This document shows, one piece after another, positions 49,275 through 60,900 of a stretch of 64,000 bases of DNA. Every line of letters starts with the position of its first letter. Position 1 is the first letter of the stretch. Both the position numbers and the translations under genes were made by a program. Source of the stretch: Chloroflexota bacterium (GTDB lineage Bacteria > Chloroflexota > Anaerolineae > Anaerolineales > Villigracilaceae); the NCBI GenBank assembly GCA_016235425.1, contig JACRLC010000092.1:1-64000 (forward strand), in the 5' to 3' direction. The notes below the pieces were generated by a model. That model was not told the DNA's origin and did no database searches. It saw only the letters and a list, made by a program, of their open reading frames with translations.

Positions 49275-52200
49275 ATGCCCAACACGATTCCGCTCCAGGG
49301 AGCAGAGGCAGGCACAGTTTCGCAGCAGGTGGTGCCTTCTCCAGACTGGGTGGAAGAGCTTGCCGTAAATCTTGCTCAAAATCTGGAACTTCTCGGCCAT
49401 CCTGATAACGCCGATCCACTGCCTGCACGCGTCAAAATGCTGGGGACATTTCTGCAATCTGCCTATCGTTATTTCGATAAAATCAGCGGGGTGGAGGGGG
49501 CCGAATCTCAAGCCGCCGAATGGGTGCTGGATAATTTCTACATCGTCGAACAGGCGCTCCGCCAGATCAACCAGAATCTCCCGCAAGGTTTTTATCAGCG
49601 CCTGCCAAAAACGAAGGTCAATGATGCTGATCTGCCGCGCATCCAGGCGCTGGCCTTCACACTCACCAAAGCCAGTGACAGCCGCCTCAGCCCGGATCAA
49701 CTCAAAAGTTTCATCCAGTCATTTCAGAACATCACCGTGCTCAAAATTGGCGAACTTTGGACTCTCGCCCCGATGCTGAGACTCGCCGTTATTGAGACCC
49801 TCGCGGACGCCCTTGCCCGCGTCACCCGCCTCAACTTTTCCCCCGCTTCTTTTCCTGACTTTTGGCCTGCCTCGAAAAACAACCATCCTGATCTCCCCCC
49901 TGCCACAGACGAGACCATCGTTGTCAACAGCATCCTCAGCCTGCGGATGCTCGCCACGCAGGATTGGCAGGATTTCTTTGAAAGCACCTCCGTTGTGGAA
50001 AGCATCCTGCGTAACGACCCCGCGGATGTTTACACCGGCATGGACTTTGAAACGCGCAACCGCTACCGTAATGCTGTCGAAGAACTGGCGCGCGGTTCGC
50101 AAGCGGAGGAAATTGATGTAGTCCGCGAAGCCATTCGCATCTCCCAGAATGGGGGAAATCTGCGAGCCCGGCATGTTGGCTATTCCTTGATCGGCCCCGG
50201 GCGATCCCTGCTTGAAGAGCGGCTGGGCTACAGGCCCATCCCCGAGAACCTCCTGCGGCACTGGTTGACTTACCATCCAACCCCCATCTATTTATCCGGT
50301 ATTTTCGTCCTGGCGATTTCATTGTCCATGCTTGCCGTCCTGTACGCGATTTTTGCAGGCGGCACTCTCTTGCAAATCTGCCTCACACTCGCACTGACCA
50401 TCCTGCCTGCCTTTGCCGCCGCCGTGGACCTGGTCAACTGGCTGGTGATTCAAATCGTGCCGCCGCGTATTTTGCCCCGCCTCGAATTCAAGGACGGCAT
50501 TCCGACAAAATTCAGGACTATGGTGGTCGTCCCATCCCTGCTGAAAAATATGACCGAGTTGGAATCGCTCCTGCGCCAGCTCGAAAACCACTTCCTCGGC
50601 AATGCCGATCCCGGCATACATTTTGCCTTGTTGACCGATTTCGTGGATGCCCCCGAAAAGGAATTGCCCGGCGATGCTCAATTGATTGAGCAGGCAAGGA
50701 TGGGTATTGAGCAACTCAATGCCCGCTATGGTAACGAGGAATATTTGCCTTTCCATCTTTTTCACCGCGAGCGCGTCTGGAATCCCGCAGAAAACTCGTG
50801 GATGGGATGGGAGCGCAAACGCGGAAAACTGAGTGAATTCAACAAATTGCTCACCGGGAAACAATCGGACGCCTTCACCGTTCAGGTGGGGGATCTGGGC
50901 ATTCTGCCAAAGATTCGCTACGTGCTCACGTTGGACGCAGACACAACCCTGCCGCGCGATAGCGTCCGCCGTTTGGCAGGCACCCTCGCCCATCCGCTGA
51001 ACCAGGCTGAATTCGATCCAAAAACCGGCGCGCTCGTGGATGGATATACAGTGCTGCAGCCGCGTGTCCAGGTGCAGCCTACGGTTGCGAATCGTTCCAT
51101 CTTCACCCGCGTCTATTCCGGCGATACGACGCTCGATCTCTACACCCGTGCAGTCTCGGACGTTTACCAGGATTTGTTCGGCGAAGCCAGTTACGTTGGC
51201 AAGGGACTTTACGATGTGGCGGCCTTTGAGCGCAGTCTGGAAGGACGCGTCCCCGATAACATGCTGCTCAGTCACGATCTCTTCGAGGGGATTCATGGCC
51301 GCTGTGGCCTCGTGACCAACGTCGTATTGTTTGAAGATTACCCGCCGCATTACGTCTCGCTCACGCACCGCCTTCATCGCTGGATCAGAGGCGACTGGCA
51401 GTTATTACCCTGGTTGATGCCGCATGTGCCGCATCGCATGAACGGCAGGATTCGCAGCGATCTTTCCGTTCTCGACCGATGGAAAATATTTGATAATTTG
51501 CGCCGCAGTCTCACAAACCCGGCGATCCTGGTATTGATGATTGGCGGCTGGTTCCTACTGCCGGGTTTCAGTTTTGTCTGGATGACTCTGGCGCTGTCCA
51601 TTTTTATTTTGGCGATTCTCTTCGGCCTGATCGCCGCCCTGCGCGCCCGCCGAACGGATCAATACCCTGAAACGACTTCGCGTCCCATCCAGCAGGCGGC
51701 GCTTCGCACGTTGTTCCAGGTCATCTTTCTGCCTCACGAAGCGCTCATCGCTGTGGATGCCGTCGCGACCACGCTCGTGCGGATGATGATCACGCGCAAA
51801 CGACGGCTCCAGTGGGTGACTTCCGCGCATACGGTCAATGTCTTTGGCAGGGAATTAAAGGTGAACGTGGCCTGGCACGAAATGTTCTTTGCCCCGTTTC
51901 TCTCCGTTTTTCTGATCATCATGTTGTTACTAACTGCCCCGGTCAACTTCTGGCTGGCACTGCCGTTTCTTGCCGCCTGGATGTTTTCACCTTACGCGGC
52001 TGTTCAGATCAGCCGCCGCATTTCTTTCAAGCGGGAAAAACTGACACCGGCTCATGAAAAACAACTTCGTCTCCTGGCGCGCGCCACCTGGCTGTACTTC
52101 GAGCATTTCGTCGGCCCGGACGATCACTGGCTCCCGCCCGATCATTTTCAGGAAGAACCGCGCGGACTGGTTGCCCATCGCACCTCACCCACGAACATTG

Positions 52201-55200
52201 GCCTGCTCCTGCTCTCCACCCTCTCCGCCTTTGACCTGGGTTACATCAGCCCGCGTGAACTGTCCCTGCGTCTCCGCAACACCTTCGATGGCATGGACAA
52301 GCTCGAAAGGCAACGCGACCACTTCCTCAACTGGTACGACACGCGCACGCTGAATCCTCTTCCGCCGCGCTACATCTCCACTGTGGACAGCGGCAATCTG
52401 GTTGCCAGTCTCGTTGCACTGCGCCAGGGATGCAGGGACGCGGCGGGCAGGCCAATCATCCGCTGGGACGGGTTGATTGACACGCTCGACATGCTGGATG
52501 CCACCCTGCATGAAGCGAAATTGGGCAGTGTGGCGAATGAACTTCACGAGGTGATCTCCCATTTACGGAAGCAGGTCGAAGGTCTGCGCGAGACGCGGGA
52601 GGATGATCCGCAATATTTGACCAGCCTGTTCCACGAGGGCCGTGCAGAAGTGGAAGAGCTTCTTGCAAAAGTCGTCGAGGCCTCCACCGAAAGGCTCGAC
52701 TCGAACACCATCCGCCGCATCTCCACGTGGATCGAGCGCACGCGCCATCACCTGACCCAAACCCAGCGCGAGATGGAAAGCCTTTATCCCTGGCCGCTTC
52801 TGCTGGCGAAGCCGCCGCCATTATTCGGGCAGGAAAATCTGCGAAGCGATCTCATCTCAACCTGGACCGAACTTCGCTCCACCCTGTCGTTCCGCCCCCC
52901 GCTGGAGATAATTCCTGCCATCTGCGATCATGCCCTCGAAATACTGCAACGTCTGCGCGCCCTGCTTCACGATGATGAACAGGATGCAACCAAATGGTGC
53001 GAGACTCTCGCGGCGCGGCTCGATACCGCGCATTCATCGGCGGGCGTACTTTTGGATGAATTCGAATCGATCAGCGCCCGTGCCGAGGCTTACATTCAAG
53101 CCATGAATTTTCGCTTCCTGTACGACTCACAGCGCAAGGTTTTTCACATCGGCTACAACGTTGATTCGGGGGGACTCGATTCGAGCTATTACGACCTGCT
53201 GGCTTCCGAAGCGCGGCTGACCAGTCTGCTCGCCATCGCGAAGGACGATGTTCCACAAAACCACTGGTTGTACCTGGCGCGGCCGATCACCCAAATAAAT
53301 GGAATGCGCGCCCTGCTCTCGTGGAGCGGCACGATGTTCGAATATTTGATGCCCGCCCTGTTGACCAGGCGTTATCAAAACACCCTGCTCGATCAAAGCT
53401 GCCGCGCGGCGGTGGAACACCAAATCGCATACGCACAGAGCAAACACGTTCCCTGGGGAATGTCTGAATCGAGTTTCTATTATTTCGACGCGCACCAGGT
53501 CTATCAATACCGCGCCTTCGGCACTCCAGGGCTGGGCTACAAACGCGGACTTGGCGAAGACCTTGTGATCTCTCCGTACGCGTCGCTCCTTGCCCTGCCG
53601 TTCATGCCGCTGTCTGTGATCCATAACCTTGAGCGTTTCCAAAAACTGAAAATGTTTGGGTTGTACGGCCTCTACGAAGCCGTGGACTTTACCGCCGAAC
53701 GCATGGGCACAGGACAGGATTGCGCCGTCGTTCGTTCGTACATGGCGCATCATCAGGGCATGATTCTGCTCTCGCTCTGCAATCACATCCGCAACGGGAT
53801 CATGATCCAGCGCTTCCATAACGATCCGCGCGTCGAAACGGTGCGGCTCCTGCTTCAGGAGCAAATCCCTGTGCGCGCGCCCATAGAGCATCCGCACCCC
53901 AAGGAGATTGGGATCATTCATCCCATCCATCCGCCTGTCTCCCTCGACGCGTGGCCGGTCAGGCCGGATGCGCCTTATCCGCAAGTCCATTTCCTCTCCA
54001 ATGGAAGTTACAGCCTGCTCATCACCGCCGCCGGGGGCGGCTACAGCCATTGGCGCGAAACCGATCTTACCCGCTGGCGCGCCGACACCACCCTCGATCA
54101 TTATGGCGCGTGGATTTACGTTCAGGATCGCGAGACTGGAAAGTTATGGTCTGCCGCGCACCAGCCGACCGCCGCGCAGCCCGATAGCCAGGAAGTGCGC
54201 TTCTTCCCGCACACCGCCGAGTTTATGCGCCGCGATGGTGACATCTCGACTCACACGCGCATTGTCATTGCCCCCGATGCAGACGTGGAAATCCGCCGCG
54301 TGATCCTGACCAATCACGGCGAATCTCCGCGTGACCTGATCCTGACCAGCTTCGCCGAAGTGATTCTCTCCCCCCAGGCAGTTGACCGGCGTCACCCTGC
54401 CTACAATAAACTCTTCATCGAAAGCGAATATCTGCCCGAACAAGATATCCTTTTGTTCCGCCGCCGGCCGCGCTCCGCGCAGGAAAAGCCGGTCTACCTC
54501 GCGCACTTCATCGTGGATGAACACAATGAAGTGAGGCCGAATGGTTTTGAAACCGACCGCGGCCGCTTCCTCGGCCGCGGCCATACACCGCGCGGCCCAG
54601 TTGCTCTCGAAAATCACTCCGGCCTCTCGAACCAAACAGCCACGCTCGACCCGATCTTCGCATTGCAGGCGCAGGTCGTTGTGGAAGGATACGATTCGCA
54701 CCAGCTTGCCTTCATCACGTTGGCCGCCTCCTCCCGCGCCGAAGCCCTGAACATCGCGCATCGTTACCGCCAATGGTATTACGTCAGCAAGGCGTTTGGC
54801 GATGCGCGCGCGCAGGCCGAAGACGAACTGATACAGATCAAGCTTTCCTCGGGGCAGTTGGAACAGATCCAAAAACTTCTATCTGCCTTGTTGTATCCCT
54901 CCGCGTCCCTGCGCTCCGAACCTTCCATTTTGGCAGGCAATAGACTTGGCCAGGCCGGGTTGTGGTCTTTTGCCATCTCCGGCGATTATCCGATCCTGTT
55001 GGTGCGCCTGCGTGAGGAACAAGACCTTGAACTCATCCTCGACGAACTCCTGCGCGCCCACACTTATTGGCGCAGGCGCGGACTGATGATTGACCTCGCC
55101 ATCCTTAACGAGCGCGAGACCAGCTACGACCAGAATTTTCAGGGAAAAATTTATCGTATGCTCAACCGTACCAACAGCGACGACTGGCTCGGTAAACGCG

Positions 55201-57818
55201 GCGGCATCTTCGTCCTGCGCGAAGACCAAATGTCTGAGGCGGAGAGAATTCTCCTCGCAACGGTAGCCCGCGTCGTGTTGGACAGTGAAGCGGGGTCGTT
55301 GGAGAGTCAGCTTGGGAAACTGGATCGAATCCCCGTTCGCCTCCCGCGCTTTGTCCCCATCCTCCCCCTTCAAGCAGACGCGGCCCCCGCGCCTCCGCTC
55401 CAACCGCCCCCGAACCTGCTCTTCGACAATGGGCTGGGCGGCTTCACCCGAGACGGGCGCGAATACGTTATCCACCTTGAGCCGGGCCAATGGACTCCCG
55501 CGCCGTGGATCAATGTGATTGCCAACCCGCAATTTGGATTTGTGGTTTCCGAGGGAGGCATGGGATGTACGTGGGCTGTAAACAGCGGCGAAAACCGGCT
55601 CACTCCGTGGAACAACGACCCGGTCAGTGACACGCCGGGCGAGGCCATTTATTTGCGCGACGAGGACACTGGCGAGATCTGGTCGCCCACACCATTGCCC
55701 GCCCGCGCCGACGCGCCGTATCTCATTCGCCACGGAATGGGCTACTCCATTTTTGAGCATCGCAGCCATCAGCTTGAACAAAACCTGAAAGTCTTTGCCG
55801 CGTCCGACGCGCCGGTGAAGATCGCCCAGTTGAAGTTGAAGAATACCTCTACGCGGACGCGCCGCATCAGCATTACATATTATGCCGAGTGGGTGCTGGG
55901 AACTACACACGAGAATACCGCGCAATACATCGTGCCGGAATTTGCGTCAAATAATTTTGCACTACTGGCGCACAACTCATACAACCAGACTTTCAAAAAA
56001 CGGGTGGCTTTCCTCGCGGCTACGCGCGAACTGCAAGGCCTTACCACTGACCGCACGGAATTCCTCGGCTCGCTCGGCAGTTACGCACATCCCGACGCGC
56101 TCAAACGCGTCGGCCTCACTGCCAGCGCACAGGCAGGGGCAGACCCGTGCGCGGCCATCCAGCTTTTGCTCTGGCTGGCTCCCGGTGAGTCGAAAGAAGT
56201 AACCTTCCTGTTTGGTCAGGGCGCAGACCGCGCCGATGCGCTCAAGCTGATCAACCAGTATCAAAATATGTCTCACGTCCGCTCGGCCTGGAAATCCCTC
56301 GAACGTTTTTGGGAGGAACACATCGGCGGCATCCAAATCAAAACGCCCGACCCCGCCATGGATTTGCTCATCAATCGCTGGCTTCCGTATCAGGCGCTGG
56401 CGTGCCGCATCTGGGGACGCACGGCCTTTTATCAATCCGGCGGCGCGTATGGTTTTCGCGACCAGCTTCAGGACGTGATGGCCTTCGTCCACACCCAGCC
56501 AGGGATCGCCCGCGCGCACATTTTGGAAGCCGCCTGCCACCAGTTCGAGGAAGGCGACGTTTTGCATTGGTGGCATCCGCCTGGAAATCAGGGCATCCGC
56601 ACGCGCATCACCGATAACCTGCTCTGGCTTCCGTACGTCACCGCGCAGTACGTCCATATCACCGGCGACCGGGCGATTTTGGATGAGCTGGTTCCGTTCC
56701 TTTCAGCGGAGCCGCTCAAAAAAGGCGAGCACGAACGCTACGGAGAATTCCCGCTCTCAGTGCCGGAGAGTCTCTTTGAACATTGCCGCCGCGCCATCGC
56801 CAAAGGATCAACCAAAGGCCCGCATGGACTTCCCTTGATGGGTGAGGGCGATTGGAACGACGGCATGAACAACATTGGAAGCGGCGGGACTGGGGAAAGC
56901 GTCTGGCTGGGCTGGTTCCTGTTCGCCACGCTCATGGACTTTGCGCGCCTCTGTGACCTGATCTCGTCTGCCGACGACGCCCAAGCATATCGCCAGCAAG
57001 CGGATGTATTGCGCGCCGCCCTCGAAGCTCACGCCTGGGATGGACAGTGGTATCGCCGCGCCTATTACGACAACGGCAAACCGCTTGGCTCTTCTGAAAA
57101 CCGCGATTGCCAGATCGATTCGATCAGCCAATCGTGGGCGGTCATTTCGCGCGCTGCCGATCCAGAACGCGCCCGCATCGCGATGGAATCGCTTTACGAA
57201 CGCCTCGTCCGCAAAGACGATGGCCTGATCCTGCTCCTCACTCCGCCCTTCGACCGTACCATCCGTGACCCCGGCTACATCAAAGGTTATCTGCCCGGCA
57301 TCCGCGAAAACGGCGGGCAGTACACCCACGCCGCGTTGTGGGCTATCTGGGCATTTGCCGAACTCGGCCAGGCCGAACGCGCCTACGAATTGTTCCGTCT
57401 CATCAACCCCATTTACGATACCGATACACCGGAAAAGGTCAAGCGCTATCTCGTCGAACCCTACGTTATCGCCGCGGACGTGTACAGCGTCCCACCCTAT
57501 GTCGGTCACGGCGGCTGGACGTGGTACACCGGCTCCGCCAGTTGGATGATGCGCCTGGGTTTGGAAAAAATCCTCGGCTTGCATCGCGAAGGAAACCAAC
57601 TGGGCATTAAGCCCTGTATCCCGGCAGGTTGGCGCGAATACGAAATCCATTATCGTTTTGGAAGATCTATGTATCACCTGCGCGTCGAAAATCCAAACGG
57701 TGTTCACGGCAGTGTCGTTTATTTAACCGTGGATGGAAAACCTCTCAAAACTGAAAAATTTTTGCTGGTTGACGATGGCCGCGAACACCATGTTACTGTG
57801 ACGCTGGGAAGCGAATAA
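49275..57818 (+). CDS. Cyclic beta-1,2-glucan synthase-like protein (GT84 / GH94)
   Basis: The 2847-residue membrane protein has the layout of cyclic beta-1,2-glucan synthases (NdvB/Cgs type): hydrophobic segments near 345-390 and 750-785, a GT84 domain with DADTT near residue 553, HDLFEG and RWIRGDWQ, a GMRALLSWSGTMFEYLM glycoamylase-like domain, and a C-terminal GH94 phosphorylase-like domain with the catalytic GEGDWNDGMNNIG near residue 2525. Such enzymes make cyclic glucans for osmotic or host adaptation in Proteobacteria; its product here is unproven. It follows the stress protein gene by one base. Confidence 0.88.
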   Translation: MPNTIPLQGAEAGTVSQQVVPSPDWVEELAVNLAQNLELLGHPDNADPLPARVKMLGTFLQSAYRYFDKISGVEGAESQAAEWVLDNFYIVEQALRQINQNLPQGFYQRLPKTKVNDADLPRIQALAFTLTKASDSRLSPDQLKSFIQSFQNITVLKIGELWTLAPMLRLAVIETLADALARVTRLNFSPASFPDFWPASKNNHPDLPPATDETIVVNSILSLRMLATQDWQDFFESTSVVESILRNDPADVYTGMDFETRNRYRNAVEELARGSQAEEIDVVREAIRISQNGGNLRARHVGYSLIGPGRSLLEERLGYRPIPENLLRHWLTYHPTPIYLSGIFVLAISLSMLAVLYAIFAGGTLLQICLTLALTILPAFAAAVDLVNWLVIQIVPPRILPRLEFKDGIPTKFRTMVVVPSLLKNMTELESLLRQLENHFLGNADPGIHFALLTDFVDAPEKELPGDAQLIEQARMGIEQLNARYGNEEYLPFHLFHRERVWNPAENSWMGWERKRGKLSEFNKLLTGKQSDAFTVQVGDLGILPKIRYVLTLDADTTLPRDSVRRLAGTLAHPLNQAEFDPKTGALVDGYTVLQPRVQVQPTVANRSIFTRVYSGDTTLDLYTRAVSDVYQDLFGEASYVGKGLYDVAAFERSLEGRVPDNMLLSHDLFEGIHGRCGLVTNVVLFEDYPPHYVSLTHRLHRWIRGDWQLLPWLMPHVPHRMNGRIRSDLSVLDRWKIFDNLRRSLTNPAILVLMIGGWFLLPGFSFVWMTLALSIFILAILFGLIAALRARRTDQYPETTSRPIQQAALRTLFQVIFLPHEALIAVDAVATTLVRMMITRKRRLQWVTSAHTVNVFGRELKVNVAWHEMFFAPFLSVFLIIMLLLTAPVNFWLALPFLAAWMFSPYAAVQISRRISFKREKLTPAHEKQLRLLARATWLYFEHFVGPDDHWLPPDHFQEEPRGLVAHRTSPTNIGLLLLSTLSAFDLGYISPRELSLRLRNTFDGMDKLERQRDHFLNWYDTRTLNPLPPRYISTVDSGNLVASLVALRQGCRDAAGRPIIRWDGLIDTLDMLDATLHEAKLGSVANELHEVISHLRKQVEGLRETREDDPQYLTSLFHEGRAEVEELLAKVVEASTERLDSNTIRRISTWIERTRHHLTQTQREMESLYPWPLLLAKPPPLFGQENLRSDLISTWTELRSTLSFRPPLEIIPAICDHALEILQRLRALLHDDEQDATKWCETLAARLDTAHSSAGVLLDEFESISARAEAYIQAMNFRFLYDSQRKVFHIGYNVDSGGLDSSYYDLLASEARLTSLLAIAKDDVPQNHWLYLARPITQINGMRALLSWSGTMFEYLMPALLTRRYQNTLLDQSCRAAVEHQIAYAQSKHVPWGMSESSFYYFDAHQVYQYRAFGTPGLGYKRGLGEDLVISPYASLLALPFMPLSVIHNLERFQKLKMFGLYGLYEAVDFTAERMGTGQDCAVVRSYMAHHQGMILLSLCNHIRNGIMIQRFHNDPRVETVRLLLQEQIPVRAPIEHPHPKEIGIIHPIHPPVSLDAWPVRPDAPYPQVHFLSNGSYSLLITAAGGGYSHWRETDLTRWRADTTLDHYGAWIYVQDRETGKLWSAAHQPTAAQPDSQEVRFFPHTAEFMRRDGDISTHTRIVIAPDADVEIRRVILTNHGESPRDLILTSFAEVILSPQAVDRRHPAYNKLFIESEYLPEQDILLFRRRPRSAQEKPVYLAHFIVDEHNEVRPNGFETDRGRFLGRGHTPRGPVALENHSGLSNQTATLDPIFALQAQVVVEGYDSHQLAFITLAASSRAEALNIAHRYRQWYYVSKAFGDARAQAEDELIQIKLSSGQLEQIQKLLSALLYPSASLRSEPSILAGNRLGQAGLWSFAISGDYPILLVRLREEQDLELILDELLRAHTYWRRRGLMIDLAILNERETSYDQNFQGKIYRMLNRTNSDDWLGKRGGIFVLREDQMSEAERILLATVARVVLDSEAGSLESQLGKLDRIPVRLPRFVPILPLQADAAPAPPLQPPPNLLFDNGLGGFTRDGREYVIHLEPGQWTPAPWINVIANPQFGFVVSEGGMGCTWAVNSGENRLTPWNNDPVSDTPGEAIYLRDEDTGEIWSPTPLPARADAPYLIRHGMGYSIFEHRSHQLEQNLKVFAASDAPVKIAQLKLKNTSTRTRRISITYYAEWVLGTTHENTAQYIVPEFASNNFALLAHNSYNQTFKKRVAFLAATRELQGLTTDRTEFLGSLGSYAHPDALKRVGLTASAQAGADPCAAIQLLLWLAPGESKEVTFLFGQGADRADALKLINQYQNMSHVRSAWKSLERFWEEHIGGIQIKTPDPAMDLLINRWLPYQALACRIWGRTAFYQSGGAYGFRDQLQDVMAFVHTQPGIARAHILEAACHQFEEGDVLHWWHPPGNQGIRTRITDNLLWLPYVTAQYVHITGDRAILDELVPFLSAEPLKKGEHERYGEFPLSVPESLFEHCRRAIAKGSTKGPHGLPLMGEGDWNDGMNNIGSGGTGESVWLGWFLFATLMDFARLCDLISSADDAQAYRQQADVLRAALEAHAWDGQWYRRAYYDNGKPLGSSENRDCQIDSISQSWAVISRAADPERARIAMESLYERLVRKDDGLILLLTPPFDRTIRDPGYIKGYLPGIRENGGQYTHAALWAIWAFAELGQAERAYELFRLINPIYDTDTPEKVKRYLVEPYVIAADVYSVPPYVGHGGWTWYTGSASWMMRLGLEKILGLHREGNQLGIKPCIPAGWREYEIHYRFGRSMYHLRVENPNGVHGSVVYLTVDGKPLKTEKFLLVDDGREHHVTVTLGSE

Positions 57819-57902
57819 TCGGACGCCGATTCACGCTGACAATCGGCAAACCTGCTCCCCGAAATTCCCGGTTTCGACATAAAATAGGGTGGAAGTGCCG
57901 CG

Positions 57903-60900
57903 ATGCAGCCGTATCCTTCCATATTGCGTACCAAGATCATTCCGCCTCCGCGCAATGCGCGCATCCTGACGCGCCCGCGCGTCAGCCAGATTCTAAAGCA
58001 GGCGCTGGATTACCGCCTTACGATCCTGCAGGCCGAGGCAGGCTATGGCAAAAGCACGGCGCTGGCTGAGCTGGCGGGCGAAGCCAAACCCCTGATCTGG
58101 TACCAGGTCAATGAAGAGGACAACGATCCGCTGGTCTTTCTTCTCCATGTATGCCATGCCATTCAGTATGCTTTACCCGAAATCATGGATTTGCCGATTG
58201 CATACTTGAATGACTGGGATGGCGCGCAAGGCCCGCTTCCATGGCGCGGCGTGGTTGACCAGATCATCAACGTCTTGTCAAATTCCCTCTCTGGCCCAAT
58301 GCTTTTGATTTTGGACGACGCGCATGTCGTCACAGATGTGGGTGAGGTGGCGCACATCCTTGATCGTCTCATTGGACTCGCTCCCGCCCACCTGCACGTG
58401 CTTCTCTCCGGCAGGCCTACCATTACATTACCCGCCCTGCCGCGTTGGCGTTCCCAGGGCGAATATCTTCCGCTCGATCAATCCATCCTTACTTTTACAA
58501 AAACTGAAATCTCCTCCCTGTTTGCTGTGCATTATGGACTTGAGCTTACATCCGAGGAAGCCGAGTCTTTATTAACTTACACCGAAGGCTGGGCGATTGC
58601 TTTGCAGTTGATCTGGCAGAGTCTGCGAAGCCAATCTGCATCGCCGTTGGAATTTCCTCCGCGCTGGCAGGCCGGTTCGCTGGAAGTTTTATTTGACGTG
58701 CTGGCACGCGAAGTATTCGACCGGCAGCCTCAGGATGTGCGCGCTTTCCTTCTCATTACCGCCACCCTGCGCGACCTGGTTCCAGACGCCTGTGACGCAC
58801 TGCGAAAAGCAGTGGGCGATTCGGCCAACGACTCCGCCTCGATGCTTGCGTATCTTCGACGCCAGGATCTCTTTGTGGTCGAAACGGCGGAAGGCGCGCT
58901 TCGTTATCATCACATCTTCCACAACTTCCTGCGCCAGCAATCCACCCGGGAACAGCGCGGTCTTTGGAACCGTATCGCCGCGGAGTATTTCGCCTCCCGT
59001 AAACTGCACGAATCCGCCATCTATCATTTGCTCGAAGCGCATTCGTGGGATGACGTTGCCGGCCTGTTGGACATCTATGCCCCCGCGCTTCTTTCCGTTG
59101 GACGGCTTGATACGCTTGCGGCTTACATCGATTCATTACCGCCCTCGAACCTGCATCAACATCCCATGCTGATCTTTACGCTGGGAGAGTTGGCCCGCCT
59201 GCACAGCCGCTTCGACGAGGCGCAGGGCTGGTACAAACAGGCTGAGACTCTCTGGCGTTCGCGCGGACAGCAGGATGGCGTGGCGCGCGCCCTGCGCGGA
59301 CAGGCGCGTGTCTATCTCGATACAGTCAATCCCAGCCAGGCTGAACGCCTGCTTGAAGAAGCCATTCGCCTGAGCGATGGCTTTGAAGACCGCGAAGCCC
59401 AGGTACGTCTGTATGAACTGTTGGCAGAAAACAAATTGAATTCCGGGCGTGTCGAGGAAGCCGAGCGCCTGCGAAAGCGAGCTGAAGATTTGCGTGCCGA
59501 AGGCCCATCCAATGACCAATTGTGGTTCCGCGTCCTGCTTCGCACAGGAAGGCTTGAGGAAGCCCGCCGAGGATTGGAAGCTTTGGCCGAGGCCGAAAAG
59601 CGCGAACCTGTCCAAACGCCGCGCGCGCATCGCGAAACCCTGTTATTGCTCTCGTTGATCTATTCGCTGATGGGCATGAGCAAACATGCCTATCAGGCCG
59701 CGCTGGAAGGGACTCGCCGTGGCGATGAGCTGAAGTCGCCATTCGTGACGGCTGTTGGGCACATGAGGCAGGGACATTCACTGAACGTCTCTGCCAATCT
59801 TCACAATGAAAACTTTGCCCGCGCGCTCGCCGAATTCGAGAAGAGCGTCCAGATCAGCCGCACGCTGGATGTCCCTCGTCTCCTGGTCGAAGCGGACTGG
59901 GGCATGTGCCGCGCGTACGGTTATCAGGGAGACCTGCAACACGCCCAGTTGCGCGCGCAGGAAGCAATTGAGATTGCAACCCAGGCCGGCGATGAATGGA
60001 TCGCGTCGCTTACCCGCCTGACGATGGGCGCCAGTCTCATGCTTGCCGCGCGTTATGAAGCGGCGGAAGACTGGCTCAATCGCGCTGTGGCGGGTTTTCA
60101 GGAATGCAGTGATCCCTTCGGGCGCAGTGCGGCGCGCCTGTGGCTTGCCTTCGGTTATTTCAAACAAAAGCAACTCGAACGCCTCGCGCAGGTTTTGCCT
60201 GAGGCGCTCGCCGCCTGCCAGCAGAATGGATATTATTTTTTCTTCACGCGGCCGTCTCTGCTTGGCGCTCCCGATGAACGGATTTTTGTCCCCATGTTGT
60301 TGTATGCCCGCGCACAGCACTGGGAGAGCGCATACATCGATCGTTTGTTGGAGAACATGCGTTTGGCGGGGGTGACGATCCACCCCGGGTTTCAGTTACG
60401 CGTCCAAACGCTGGGCAGTTTTCAGGTCCAGAGGGGAAGCGAGGGAATTTCATCAAACGGGTGGCGGCGCGAGTCGGCGCGTCAGCTTTTTCAGTTGTTG
60501 ATCACCTATCGTCATGCTCCGCTCGACCGCGACCAGATTTGTGAATACCTGTGGCCCGAAGCCGACTCGGCCACCGCACAGCGTAATTTCAAGATCGCGC
60601 TGAACGCGTTGTATCAGGTATTGGAACCGGAGCGCGGCCCGGGGAGTGAATCCGCTTTTGTTTTGCGTGAGGGCAGTACCTATTCCCTGCGCCCAAACGC
60701 GGACCTGTGGCTGGATGCCGACCAATTCATGAATGCCGCCCGCGGCGCGGGAAACTCTGACGTGCATTTGCTTCAACAGGCGATTGATTCTTATCGCGGC
60801 GAATACCTTCCTGAAACGTTGTACGAAACATGGGCGGCTGAAGAACGCGAGCGGCTGGCTTCACTCTTCCTTGAGTCGGCGGATCGCCTGGCCGAGCTTT